A stretch of DNA of 64,000 nucleotides from Marinobacterium litorale DSM 23545 (GTDB lineage: Bacteria > Pseudomonadota > Gammaproteobacteria > Pseudomonadales > Balneatricaceae): NCBI RefSeq assembly GCF_000428985.1, contig NZ_AUAZ01000015.1:1-64000 (forward strand). The letters run 5' to 3'. Numbering within the stretch: the stretch's first letter is position 1; every line of letters starts with the position of its first letter. The notes beneath the pieces were generated by a model. It was not told the DNA's origin. It saw only the letters and a list, made by a program, of their open reading frames with translations, and ran no database searches. Shown here piece after piece: positions 1 through 6,771 of this stretch. The position numbers and the translations under genes are program-made.

Positions 1-353
<353 letters not shown>

Positions 354-706
354 GCTCGGCTGCACTGAAGGGGGAGGGGGTGCGGTTAGCTCGATGGGCG
401 GTTTTTTATTGAGAAGCGGTTCTGATCTAAAGGTCGGGTGTTGGCCCGAAGCATCTGTTTAGAGCATTCTAATAAATCTGGATAGCGGCCATTTCTTTTG
501 GCATATCAGACTAAACTATGGTGCCTATACCGACTCAAATAGGCTTATCGCCACCCTTCGCCTTTGCAACGTTATCGGTACGGAATGTCTATAGGACTTA
601 GTCGATTCACTTTTTAGCATGCCCCCTCTTGAACAACGTGCTAGGTTCGTCTACCAAGATAAACGAAAAAACACTTACAATACGTTTTTTGAAAAGTAGG
701 TAACGC
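354..706. other. gene-free stretch between IS end and trmK-like gene
   Basis: About 350 bases without a convincing gene on either strand. The base composition drops from the level of the IS to AT-rich. A short run of T follows a GC-rich stretch near 400-408 but I see no clear hairpin. I found no attC core pair here that matches the cassette pattern seen further right. Confidence 0.5.
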
Positions 707-1397
707 TTGAAACTTAGTAACCGTTTAAAACTAGTCGAGAAAATGGTCGAACCTAACTATGCGCACATCTGGGACTGTTGCTGCGACCATGGTTTTTTAG
801 GGGCTTCTTTATTATCAAAGAAAACCAAAGCGACTGTTCATTTTGTTGATATTGTGCCGGATCTAATCGATGAAATAGAAACCAAATTGAAACGTTTCTT
901 TTCTGGTTCAGCATGGGAAGCCCACTGCTTAGATGTATCCCTGCTTCCGCTGCAGCGTTATGATGGCAATCATTTAGTTATAATTGCAGGAGTTGGGGGG
1001 GGATTTAACCGCCAAATTTGTTAAGGCAATTTGCAAAAGAAACCCAGAATTAAACATCGATTTTTTATTATGCCCAGTTCATCACCAATTTTATTTACGA
1101 CAAAAAATAATAGATCTTAATTTAGGATTGAAGGATGAAGCATTAATAAAAGAAAATAATCGCTTCTATGAAGTTATTTTGGTTTCATCTGATGTTAAAA
1201 ATAATAAAATTATCACAGAAATCGGAAGTAAAATTTGGAATTTCGAATCGGCTCAAGAGTACTTAAATAAAACTTTAGAGCACTATCAAAGAGTGCAGCA
1301 AGGACAAAAAAATGATGTGCAATATATCATTGATGCCTACAAAAAGGTCGAAATTCGACTGATTAAACCTGATGAATTAATATCTGGGTCAGAGTAA
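707..1397 (+). pseudogene. TrmK-like tRNA (adenine-N1) methyltransferase, frameshifted in a G run
   Basis: Two consecutive reading frames (707-1024 and 984-1397) make one SAM-dependent methyltransferase-like protein of about 229 residues once one base is removed from the run of eight G at 995-1002. The joined protein resembles the TrmK/COG2384 family, which methylates N1 of A22 in some tRNAs. It has an N-terminal LSNRLKLVEKMV segment, WDCCCDHGFLG as SAM-binding motif I, FVDIVP as motif II and the IIAGVGGDL segment exactly where the shift occurs. The first frame starts at TTG 707 with AGG a few bases upstream. The gene is AT-rich. The shift may be true decay, a sequencing error in the homopolymer, or slippage. 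Family assignment is from motif memory only. Confidence 0.65.
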
Positions 1398-1508
1398 TAC
1401 TTCTCGAACCTAACTTTTTATAGAAATATTCCATCTTACGAATCGTTTAAAATGGACAGGAGCAATAAAAAATAGAGTAAAAATCCAGAGGGTGTTCATA
1501 GTTATGTG

Positions 1509-1856
1509 CTACCCGAAGAAACAGCCATTCTCATCGGCATTCACGATAGCAAAGAATTCCTCGATGGATTGTGACTCAGGTTCTGGCGTGTACGAATGCC
1601 ACTTCAGATCGCTACGCATCCAGTAGATTTTCCAGCGCTGCGCTTTCTTCACGTAGGTAGCTTTTGCTACCGGTGATTCAATGATTGCTGACGGTTCCCG
1701 AAAATGAGGGCGGATCTCGACAATTTGCACGCTTTGGCCAGACACCCGAACGTCTATATCTAACTTGGGTCGGATATCGACTGGCGGCCTCCGATTTTCC
1801 AAAAACTCTGACGCGGCCCGCTCAATTTTCTTTGATTCAAACTCACCGAATGCCAT
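1509..1856 (-). CDS. DUF3024 family protein (cassette gene)
   Basis: A 115-residue protein that I recognise as DUF3024 by its N-terminal pattern MAFGEFESKKIE, followed by ENRRPPVDIRPKLDIDVRV and a WKIYWMRSDLKWHSY segment. The function of the family is unknown; members are small soluble proteins common in accessory DNA. The ATG at 1856 lies shortly after the cassette boundary at 1886. The stop TAG (1509-1511) directly touches the core CACATAAC (minus strand, 1508-1501), the usual tight fit of an integron cassette gene. No own promoter is evident. Confidence 0.75.
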   Translation of the reverse strand: MAFGEFESKKIERAASEFLENRRPPVDIRPKLDIDVRVSGQSVQIVEIRPHFREPSAIIESPVAKATYVKKAQRWKIYWMRSDLKWHSYTPEPESQSIEEFFAIVNADENGCFFG

Positions 1857-1878
1857 CTGGATTATCCATGGGAATGCT

Positions 1879-1902
1879 CACATAACGTTGAAGTTATAAA
1901 CC
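1879..1902 (-). repeat. collapsed attC site: R'' and R' cores only 6 nt apart
   Basis: On the minus strand GGTTTATAAC (R'' core of the ABC-3C cassette) is followed after only a few bases by GTTATGTG (start of the DUF3024 cassette). A normal attC has two imperfectly paired arms and a loop between these cores, about 50 bp or more. Here these are missing, so the site looks like a deletion product that can no longer fold into the recombining hairpin. If so, the ABC-3C and DUF3024 cassettes are now fused. The R'' core is identified by its 10-bp match to the start of its own cassette at 4676-4685. Confidence 0.65.
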
Positions 1903-1920
1903 AGCTGCGATTAACTTCAC

Positions 1921-3618
1921 CTAAATCCTAAAAAATTTGTCGTTTTCGGAAAGTTCAAGAATAGTAGATTCCTTTTTAAATATATCAAACCTTGAGTCAG
2001 CTAGTTTGTCGCTTAAAAGCGCTACAACGTATTGTCCATTCAAACTATCAGCCTGTTTAAAAATATCAAAAACTTGATTAACATCTACATCCTCGATACT
2101 ATCATGAACCACAAAAGAGGGACGCTTAATATGAGTCGAGGTTACAAATTTAATGTAAGCAAGGTCGAATGCGCTTAACTCTCCTTTCTTTTTTCCTCCG
2201 GTTGGGTTTGGCGAAATATTAGCTATATCAAACCTGCATTTCTCAGTATCTAGATCAAACTCTAAATCGAAAATATACCTGTCGCCATAAAAATATTTGC
2301 TAAGTTCTCCAAAGTACTCATTAAATATTTCTACATTACTATCAAGGTCTTCGGTATTTTTCGATATTTCTTGAACAACCTTAAGTTTGCTATCTTCAAG
2401 TGATTGAATTTCGGCATTCGCATCTTCAATTTTATCCAGCAATGCCGATATGCCAGCAATCTTCTCCTTAATCTTCGTCAAGTCGTTGTACAGTATTCCA
2501 ATAGACTTAAGCGTGTCTGGCTGCTTTATGTGTTTAAAAATTCCAGACTCAATCCTATGGAGAGAATCAATCTCGCTCCTTAACCTTTCTTCCTCTTCCT
2601 GGTATCTCGACATATCGTTTTCCAGGAGGTTCAATTTATTAGAGATGACTTTGTTGTGAAACACTACAAGATCTTCAAATGAACGCTTTAATCCATCGCT
2701 GATAGCGACTCCTGCCTCAGCGTAAATAGTCGCCAGCTCTTTACCATCGACACTAGTCGCACTTTCTCTGACCTTAACAACAGACTTATTCAGGTAGTTT
2801 AATCGGGTTTTGATCTTTGAATAGCTAATAGTCAGATCAGATATTTGATTTTGAATGCCCACCAGTTCTTTTACGCTCGAGTCTTGACTCCCTGAAAAAT
2901 CGAACTCGTTAATCTTCTTTTGAATCTCGTCTTCTTCAACCTTTAATGGCGCAATCATTCTTTGTAATGCGCTTTCTCTATATGGGTTCCTATAAGCAGC
3001 TAAATGTTTTTTCTTGGTTCTAATTCTATTATTCAAGCTGGCCTTTTCCTTCAATAGATCCAAGCCAGAAAAACCGAATAGAAATAGATACATCTGGTCA
3101 TAAATATCAGGCTTCGTATTGCCATGCAGAAACCTTGTAGTGTTCTGCATCTTATCATTAGTGTTTCTTATAAATTTATGAGAAATGTTTCTTATCGAAG
3201 GCTTATCATCTGTTTGACCAAAAATTTGTTTAGCCACAAGGTCTATATAATCACTCTTTTCACAAATTCTAGAGTCAATATAATAAATTGACGTTTTTGG
3301 ATCAGTTGTTAACGTTCTGGCTATCTTATGACTTTTCTGATCGAAACCTTCAAATTCAAGCTCAACGCATATCGTGTTATCGTTTATCAAGCTAAACACA
3401 ACCGGGATTGGTTTGCCGAATTCGGCTTCGGTATAAATATCCTCACCTGAAGACAGAAACAAATAGTCTAGTAATCTTGAAGGTGTAGACTTCCCAACAC
3501 TATTACCCGTCCCTCCTGAAATAGAGGCCGAATTCAAGATTAAGTTCAACCCCTTTTTAAATGGCACTAATCTAATTAGCTCGCCATTTTTATAGACAGA
3601 CAGCCTAACTAACCTCAT
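1921..3618 (-). CDS. ABC-3C system ATPase, DUF2326 family
   Basis: A 565-residue SMC/RecN-like ABC ATPase of the DUF2326 family, the ATPase of ABC-three-component conflict systems. Walker A is at residues 35-45 (GGTGNSVGKST). A long coiled-coil region follows (roughly 190-440, rich in KIKTRLNYL- and EEERLRSEID-like stretches). Near the C-terminus are the signature-like GGKKKGELSAFDLAYI and the Walker B-like SFVVHDSIED. The coiled-coil arm would bridge two heads on nucleic acid or a partner complex. The ATG at 3618 overlaps the upstream middle-component gene by 14 bp, so the two are translationally coupled. It is the last gene of a four-gene integron cassette. In anti-phage terms it would be the sensor or regulator of an effector; that role is known for related systems and inferred here. 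Confidence 0.85.
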   Translation of the reverse strand: MRLVRLSVYKNGELIRLVPFKKGLNLILNSASISGGTGNSVGKSTPSRLLDYLFLSSGEDIYTEAEFGKPIPVVFSLINDNTICVELEFEGFDQKSHKIARTLTTDPKTSIYYIDSRICEKSDYIDLVAKQIFGQTDDKPSIRNISHKFIRNTNDKMQNTTRFLHGNTKPDIYDQMYLFLFGFSGLDLLKEKASLNNRIRTKKKHLAAYRNPYRESALQRMIAPLKVEEDEIQKKINEFDFSGSQDSSVKELVGIQNQISDLTISYSKIKTRLNYLNKSVVKVRESATSVDGKELATIYAEAGVAISDGLKRSFEDLVVFHNKVISNKLNLLENDMSRYQEEEERLRSEIDSLHRIESGIFKHIKQPDTLKSIGILYNDLTKIKEKIAGISALLDKIEDANAEIQSLEDSKLKVVQEISKNTEDLDSNVEIFNEYFGELSKYFYGDRYIFDLEFDLDTEKCRFDIANISPNPTGGKKKGELSAFDLAYIKFVTSTHIKRPSFVVHDSIEDVDVNQVFDIFKQADSLNGQYVVALLSDKLADSRFDIFKKESTILELSENDKFFRI

Positions 3619-3838
3619 ACGTAATATTTCCTTTTTCGCTCAGACGAATAGCCCCAGCGACAAATAGCCAATCCAGTGTATATACAAAAACGTCATAGGA
3701 CGCGTAAAACTCCGCCCTAACATCTTCAAACAAATTCTCTATCTCAATTTCTGTATAGTCATGTTCGGCCATCCTGTTTAGAATAAAGGCGCCGATATTT
3801 ATAGGATTTAGTTTTGGGTCGGAGTCAATTGTGATCAT
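3605..3838 (-). CDS. ABC-3C system middle component (MC6-like)
   Basis: A 77-residue protein with the layout of the middle components of ABC-three-component systems: an N-terminal NPINIGAFILNRM helix, a helical DYTEIEIENLFEDV part, and a C-terminal winged-helix-like VFVYTLDWLFVAGAIRLSE followed by a short strand. Such proteins connect the DUF2326 ATPase to the effector or CTD subunit. The ATG at 3838 overlaps the end of the CTD gene by 14 bp, and its own end overlaps the ATPase gene, so stoichiometric coupled translation is likely. Assignment to subtype 6 is from memory of the family pattern and is less certain than the ABC-3C role, which rests on position and size. Confidence 0.75.
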   Translation of the reverse strand: MITIDSDPKLNPINIGAFILNRMAEHDYTEIEIENLFEDVRAEFYASYDVFVYTLDWLFVAGAIRLSEKGNITYEVS

Positions 3839-4373
3839 TTGGGTTTTCCAAAACTATACATTCGATAATACTATAACTTGTTATCAAACTTACGCCGTAA
3901 TCAATATCTTCTTCAAAGTAGCCATTTTTCAAATCTGATGAATTTTTAACGAACCTTTTAGTCAACAAAATCACTTCATCCACGACTTGGTCAGAATTAG
4001 ATTTAAGTTTTTCCAAATCAAAGGGCTTAATGTTTATTGAGTATTTCTCCAATGCTCGATTATAGAAGATTTTCATTTGCCTTTTTAATTTTGTACTGCC
4101 ATTTAGAATGGTCTGGTTCAATGCTTCAATTGATTCATCAATTAGCAAAGATGATTGTATATACTCTTCTATAATCCATTTATGGCTTGTTAGATCGTTG
4201 AAGTCGACCTTCACATCTATTTCAGCTGGGTCTCTATCTAAATTTATATCTGATTGATCACTTGTCGCTATAATTTCAATCAGCTTTCCTAAGATTGAGG
4301 GGCGAGCAGACCCGCTTTCATCGAAAATCGTAACAGGCCCATGATTGTCATTAAACGTTACGCCTTTTGACAT
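3825..4373 (-). CDS. ABC-3C system CTD-type component
   Basis: A 182-residue protein in the position of the ABC-3C effector/CTD subunit. Its helical C-terminal two-thirds (roughly residues 50-180, HKWIIEEYIQSSLLIDESIE and later LITSYSIIECIVLENP) looks like the CTD that packs with the middle component. The N-terminus is a short beta-rich segment, GVTFNDNHGPVTIFDESG. There is no recognisable catalytic effector domain, unlike many CTD proteins that carry a fused nuclease, TIR or protease. The effector function may therefore sit in the neighbouring small membrane protein. I chose ATG 4373 (GAGG 8 bases upstream) over an upstream TTG at 4394. The NxGPVxI motif recurs in the gene just upstream. Confidence 0.7.
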   Translation of the reverse strand: MSKGVTFNDNHGPVTIFDESGSARPSILGKLIEIIATSDQSDINLDRDPAEIDVKVDFNDLTSHKWIIEEYIQSSLLIDESIEALNQTILNGSTKLKRQMKIFYNRALEKYSINIKPFDLEKLKSNSDQVVDEVILLTKRFVKNSSDLKNGYFEEDIDYGVSLITSYSIIECIVLENPNDHN

Positions 4374-4377
4374 TCCT

Positions 4378-4632
4378 TTAGCCTCTATTGTCAATGTTTA
4401 CTGGGCCAGAATTTTCCTGAAAGTACTGTGACTTTTCGCCCTGACTAACCTTGTTCTCATTTCTCGTATTTGCCTGAAGGTTCGTGACTTCAATCTGCAA
4501 ATTCTTTACCTTCTCTTCAGCCTTAGACCTGCCCAAATATTGAACAATTGCAATTATTGCAGCCACGAAAGAGAGCAAATATCCAATTATTCCGACAATT
4601 GGATTTGATAGAAATGAAGAAATTAGGTTCAT
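4378..4632 (-). CDS. small membrane protein linked to ABC-3C system (candidate effector)
   Basis: An 84-residue protein of unknown family. One hydrophobic helix spans about residues 8-31 (PIVGIIGYLLSFVAAIIAIV). It is followed by a charged coiled-coil segment (SKAEEKVKNLQIEVTNLQ) and a tail with QYFQENSGPVNIDNRG. The tail resembles the N-terminus of the next protein (NDNHGPVTIFDESG), suggesting that the two proteins touch through this strand motif. It is the first gene of the four-gene cassette and starts about 50 bases after the attC. In anti-phage systems a small one-TM protein like this often is the toxic membrane effector, but that is inference from context. Confidence 0.65.
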   Translation of the reverse strand: MNLISSFLSNPIVGIIGYLLSFVAAIIAIVQYLGRSKAEEKVKNLQIEVTNLQANTRNENKVSQGEKSQYFQENSGPVNIDNRG

Positions 4633-4675
4633 ACTTTCTATTCCTATTTCGTAGCCGACACTCTACGGTCGACTT

Positions 4676-4759
4676 GGTTTATAACGCTAAAACTTTGCGG
4701 CAATTTTGGAACCGCGAAGCGGTGGAAAAATTGTCCGACAACAGTGCCTTGTTATATTT
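4676..4759 (-). repeat. integron attC site A
   Basis: A recombination site between the DUF6602 and ABC-3C cassettes. The outer cores ATAAC and GTTAT (4681-4685 and 4751-4755) pair. The inner arms 4696-4707 and 4727-4740 pair with two unpaired bases on one side, the mark of a folded attC. The tip is a short hairpin ACCGC-GAA-GCGGT (4711-4723). The stop codon of the DUF6602 gene (4752-4754) lies within the R'' core, as is common in cassettes. Confidence 0.85.
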
Positions 4760-5855
4760 TTACTTCAGAACAAGGTACTATCACTGGGCCTTCCTTGTTA
4801 AAAAACTCTACTGTAGCACCACTTTTTTCAAAAAACTCTTTTGCGCTGGCATAAGACTTAATATCGAGTCCTTTTGGAATGAAAACTGATAACGGTTTCA
4901 TTTCGTCTAGAGATAGCGACAGAAGCTCTTCTCGTGAATCTGGAAATGCTCCAACAATTTGAGAAAAGGACACTATGTCAATTAAAAGCATGCTACCTTC
5001 GACTTCACAACGTTCTGGGCACGGCCGTATATTTCTATAGAGATAGCTTTTCTCATTATTGCCCATTTTCTCGCGGTTTTCTTGAATAACGTTACTCAAG
5101 AAAGCGCCCGCAGACCCCGTTCCCGGCGAAGGAATGGTATGAATTTCTAGGCCAAATTCATCCCCCTTCTCTATGATCTGAGTTTGTATGTAAAAATCTT
5201 CGTCCAGGAAATATATATCCGGAACGCTGCAATATGTTATTGGAATCTTACCCTGCGCTCCATTTGATTCGACAGTTAGCGATAGAACACAGTCTTCGAG
5301 AATATCCTTTAGCGCGTTAACAATCGTGTCTTTTTTGCACGACAGAGAGAATGCAAAAATATTAATAGTGTTAATTTCTTTATATTTCCTGCCGTTCCAG
5401 CCTAGATTGTTATAGAAAGTACTCCTTACAACGTCTTTCAAATTCGTAGCATTTAGGGTTTTCTTTACTTCAATTGCAGATATAGTGCTGCCAGGATTAA
5501 TCACTACAAATTCGTCACACCGATACACCACACTTCTATCGGAATCATCGTAAACAAGGACATCAATTTGCTTGCCGTGCTTGTCTCTCGATGAGTCGTA
5601 AACAAAACCAGTGCCAATTTTATTATTAGTTGGAGCAAATTCTCTCAGCGTATTTCTAATCAAATTTTCATAAAAACTTCCAACTGTTGGAGCATGCTTG
5701 ATAACGTTTTCGAACCACTGAGTTTCTGATTTTATCTTCCGATGAAATCGATCAGCCAGAAAGTTCTCTTCATTCCAGTATAGCTTTTCTAGGAGGCCAG
5801 TATTTTTGTCATTCAACAATGATACATCTGCCAGAAGGTTGCTGGAGGTCAACAA
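4752..5855 (-). CDS. DUF6602 protein with PD-(D/E)XK-like core (cassette gene)
   Basis: A 367-residue protein I assign to DUF6602, a family often met near defence genes. It shows the residues of a restriction-endonuclease-like fold: a glutamate in SFYENLIRNTL (E63), an aspartate in KQIDVLVYD (D98) and the ExK pair in SAIEVKK (E129, K131). The GTGFVYDS segment before the aspartate is also typical. It may cleave DNA or RNA, but no activity can be claimed from motifs alone. The reading frame starts at TTG 5855 with only a weak upstream signal. A much stronger Shine-Dalgarno (AGGAGG, 5892-5897) precedes a short ORF in another frame (5809-5886), so the true N-terminus may be affected by a frameshift. 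Confidence 0.75.
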   Translation of the reverse strand: MLTSSNLLADVSLLNDKNTGLLEKLYWNEENFLADRFHRKIKSETQWFENVIKHAPTVGSFYENLIRNTLREFAPTNNKIGTGFVYDSSRDKHGKQIDVLVYDDSDRSVVYRCDEFVVINPGSTISAIEVKKTLNATNLKDVVRSTFYNNLGWNGRKYKEINTINIFAFSLSCKKDTIVNALKDILEDCVLSLTVESNGAQGKIPITYCSVPDIYFLDEDFYIQTQIIEKGDEFGLEIHTIPSPGTGSAGAFLSNVIQENREKMGNNEKSYLYRNIRPCPERCEVEGSMLLIDIVSFSQIVGAFPDSREELLSLSLDEMKPLSVFIPKGLDIKSYASAKEFFEKSGATVEFFNKEGPVIVPCSEVKI

Positions 5856-5886
5856 TTTCTTGCTCTTCCTTAGGGCGCTTCTTCAA
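5809..5886 (-). CDS. possible leader peptide or frameshifted N-terminus of the DUF6602 gene
   Basis: A 25-codon frame beginning at TTG 5886, five bases after a perfect AGGAGG on the minus strand. It encodes a lysine/glutamate-rich start (KKRPKEEQEIVDLQQ) and ends at TGA 5809-5811, inside the first codons of the DUF6602 frame. It could be a translated leader that couples ribosomes into the downstream gene. It could also be the genuine N-terminus separated from the body by one indel. Two neighbouring genes also show single-base shifts, which favours the second idea. Confidence 0.35.
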   Translation of the reverse strand: MKKRPKEEQEIVDLQQPSGRCIIVE

Positions 5887-5899
5887 TTGTACCTCCTAG

Positions 5900-5958
5900 A
5901 AATATAACGCCAAAAGAACCCGCGCCTATGGCGTCGGGTTGCTTGCCTTGTTAGCTGC
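5900..5958 (-). repeat. integron attC site B
   Basis: Short attC between the TM-protein and DUF6602 cassettes. Outer cores are TAAC (5905-5908) and GTTA (5950-5953). The stem pairs 5917-5926 with 5930-5940, closed by a TAT loop and interrupted by one unpaired T at 5934. It shares the CCTTGTTA and ATAACGC ends with attC site A, so both belong to one attC family. Confidence 0.85.
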
Positions 5959-6331
5959 TGCCGACTGGTTAGGACTCTTAAGATTTACCACCTGTTCACC
6001 AAGTATGGACAAAAGCTGGTTTCTATCTTTTACCTTCTCGGCTCGGATGATTACTAATTTATCCCAGCCCACAGTGCCTTCAAATATCTCTTCGCCTAGT
6101 TTTTTGTCTATTTCTCGTAGGTCAGCATCAAGTTTGGTTAGCAGAATCGGAGTAAGTTTTGGTCAATAGCTGCTGAGCGTTTGCTGTCTCTTGCTCTTGC
6201 GCAGCTTTAGCGGTAACCACGGCTGACTTTGCAGATATATACTCAACCCCTTTGTAGGCGCTCGCTACGATGCCTGCAATCAAGGTGAGAACGATCAGTA
6301 ATTTTTCAACAACTTCAATTTTTTCTTTCAT
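5926..6331 (-). pseudogene. one-TM cassette protein, frameshifted in a T/A run
   Basis: ATG 6331 opens a frame with a short charged start, a hydrophobic helix (KLLIVLTLIAGIVASAYKG) and an alanine/glutamate-rich helix. This frame stops at 6128. Removing one base from the TTTT run at 6157-6160 (AAAA on the coding strand) lets it continue through a coherent protein-like sequence (LDADLREIDKKLGEEIFEG, then VGWDKLVIIRAEKVKDRNQ) to a stop at 5926-5928 inside attC site B. The joined product would have about 134 residues, and ending inside attC is usual for cassette genes. No family is recognised. The start could alternatively be TTG 6340. The shift may be decay or a sequencing error. Confidence 0.6.
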
Positions 6332-6362
6332 ATCTTCCAAATTTGAACGGTGATGAACTTAT

Positions 6363-6432
6363 GCAGCTAACATTATAATACTGCGCATGCGCGTATTTGC
6401 TCTCTGTCGAATACTCGGAGAGCTGTTATAAC
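6363..6432 (-). repeat. candidate attC site C (right edge of cassette array)
   Basis: GCAGCTAAC at 6363-6371 is the start core of the TM-protein cassette. Next to it a stem AATAC-T-GCGC-AT-GCGC-GTATT (6377-6397) with one unpaired T resembles the arms of attC site B. The far core is less clear: either the degenerate GTCGAATA at 6406-6413 or GTTATAAC at 6425-6432. The upstream cassette that this attC should end is not recognisable. Confidence 0.5.
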
Positions 6433-6701
6433 TATCTGAAGAGAAAGGATAAATCGAGATATCACAGCCATTCTCTTCCGGTGAAAACGAGCATGCGCGT
6501 TTTGCTGCGTTGCCGTGCACAGTATCCCGCAACGGCCAGTCCATACTCCCTTGATATTGGACGATTTTGCCGCGTGTTACCAGTCACAAATGAGCATGGC
6601 TAAGGGATAAATCAAGCACCCAGAGCTCACGCCCGTCAATACACTGTATGTACAGGCGGAAATTCAGATCAGCTTTTCCGTGTAATCGCCTAGTACAAAC
6701 A
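6433..6701. other. gene-free border between cassette array and core genome
   Basis: About 270 bases with no supported gene, no integrase fragment and no attI that I can recognise. Short frames on both strands have no family signal. The 10-mer GCATGCGCGT at 6385-6394 recurs at 6491-6500. Composition changes across this stretch from AT-rich to the GC-rich core. Confidence 0.4.
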
Positions 6702-6746
6702 CCAAAGGCCGGCACCACTGATAAGAATCAGCAGCCCAGCCTTTGG
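6702..6746 (-). terminator. hairpin after the DUF1329 gene
   Basis: CCAAAGGC (6702-6709) pairs with GCCTTTGG (6739-6746), with an inner CTGAT/ATCAG pairing. It lies about 25 bases past the DUF1329 stop, and the minus strand continues into a T-rich TGTTTGTACT. It is a plausible Rho-independent terminator of the DUF1302-DUF1329 unit. Confidence 0.55.
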
Positions 6747-6771
6747 ATGTGGGTGGTTTGTGTGTTGTGGC

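Larger units (their letters stand above)
1501..6432 (-). mobile_element. cluster of integron gene cassettes without integrase (CALIN-like)
   Basis: Four minus-strand cassettes can be delimited because each starts with GTT-type bases that are the reverse complement of its own R'' attC core. These are GTTAGCTGC/GCAGCTAAC (5950-5958 and 6363-6371), GTTATATTT/AAATATAAC (4751-4759 and 5900-5908), GTTATAAACC/GGTTTATAAC (1893-1902 and 4676-4685) and GTTATGTG/CACATAAC (1501-1508 and 1879-1886). That match is expected because R' and R'' join in the circular cassette. Two intervening attC sites fold well. For minus-strand cassettes intI should lie to the right, but only core genes are found there. No integrase is present in the window. 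Confidence 0.8.

Noticed and set aside
1408-1507. Possible full attC after the DUF3024 cassette, using GTTAGGT (minus strand) as the second core
   Set aside because: Only the core near 1501-1508 is supported. The inner arms do not pair well and no cassette with a matching R'' follows, so I did not list it.
6397-6603. 68-codon plus-strand frame at the edge of the cassette array
   Set aside because: It overlaps the attC-like structure, has no ribosome site or recognisable family, and looks like chance.
6640-6660. CTGTATGTACAG-like palindrome as a LexA box of a lost integron integrase
   Set aside because: The spacing between CTG and CAG is 6 bases instead of the 10 needed for LexA, and no integrase remnant is nearby.
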